This document shows, piece after piece, positions 63,988 through 64,000 of a stretch of 64,000 nucleotides of DNA (position 1 is its first letter; each line of letters starts with the position of its first letter). A program made the position numbers and the translations under genes. This DNA comes from a virus: IMG/VR virus record IMGVR_UViG_3300036879_000022, positions 1 through 64,000 of that record. One strand, given 5' to 3'. The notes beneath the pieces are model-generated. The model was not told the DNA's origin. It saw only the letters and a list, made by a program, of their open reading frames with translations, and did not search any database.

Positions 63988-64000
63988 CCACGATCAACGG

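Overview
This 64 kb window looks like part of a large tailed-phage genome whose host is probably an alphaproteobacterium. The base composition is GC-rich, genes overlap by ATGA/GTGA in long one-strand operons, and there are no ribosomal or central-metabolism genes. A replication set, a tRNA array and an RNA ligase are all present. The host guess rests mainly on a circularly permuted two-piece tmRNA with an alphaproteobacterial-style tag (NDNF...LAA), and on promoters of the CTTGAC-N17-TAG type. No capsid, tail, terminase or integrase gene is recognisable, so the structural half must lie outside. The only cell-type genes are a small Flp-pilin cluster at the left edge, next to IS200/IS605 transposase and end sequences.

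Layout. 0-1.5 kb (+): partial tnpA, a membrane protein, an Flp pilin and two unknowns, set among three IS200/IS605-type end hairpins; the phage gene at 1375-1713 seems to be cut by this insertion. 1.4-7.1 kb (-): nucleotide and nucleic-acid enzymes (deoxyribosyltransferase, phosphoesterase, VRR-NUC-like nuclease, MazG/MazZ-like pyrophosphohydrolase). 7.2-8.5 kb (-): one transcription unit with a clear promoter, a structured leader RNA, nine CCA-encoding tRNAs and a terminator, followed upstream by rtcB. 10-16 kb (-): a module with a Ycf46-like AAA+ ATPase and three other genes that share the same promoter design. 16-33.5 kb (-): DNA metabolism (SNF2-like helicase, HD phosphohydrolase, family A DNA polymerase, Enc34-type ssDNA-binding protein, ParB-like protein, DUF2800 nuclease), many small proteins and two odd tRNA-like RNAs. 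33.6-38.7 kb (+): NrS-1-like primase-helicase, a tRNA-Gly-like sequence inside the start of the next gene, a gene under a promoter with three CGCCGGCG sites, and the tmRNA. 38.7-50.1 kb (-): a compressed operon of some thirty small proteins, including 39-55 residue membrane proteins. 50.1-51.2 kb: a 1.07 kb non-coding divergence region full of TTAACCTTAA repeats, the best candidate for a replication origin. 51.2-61.8 kb (+): another compressed operon beginning with an endonuclease VII-like gene. 61.7-63.0 kb (-): five small genes, then a tRNA-like RNA. 63.3-64 kb (+): three small genes running off the edge.

Working together: primase-helicase, polymerase, SSB, helicase and nucleases form a largely self-sufficient replisome. 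HD and MazZ-like hydrolases plus the deoxyribosyltransferase adjust nucleotide pools. The tRNAs, RtcB ligase and tmRNA form a phage-encoded translation maintenance set (tRNA supply, RNA repair, ribosome rescue). The most novel material is in RNA: the leader structure at the head of the tRNA array, the tRNA-like RNAs without canonical loops, and the phage tmRNA.
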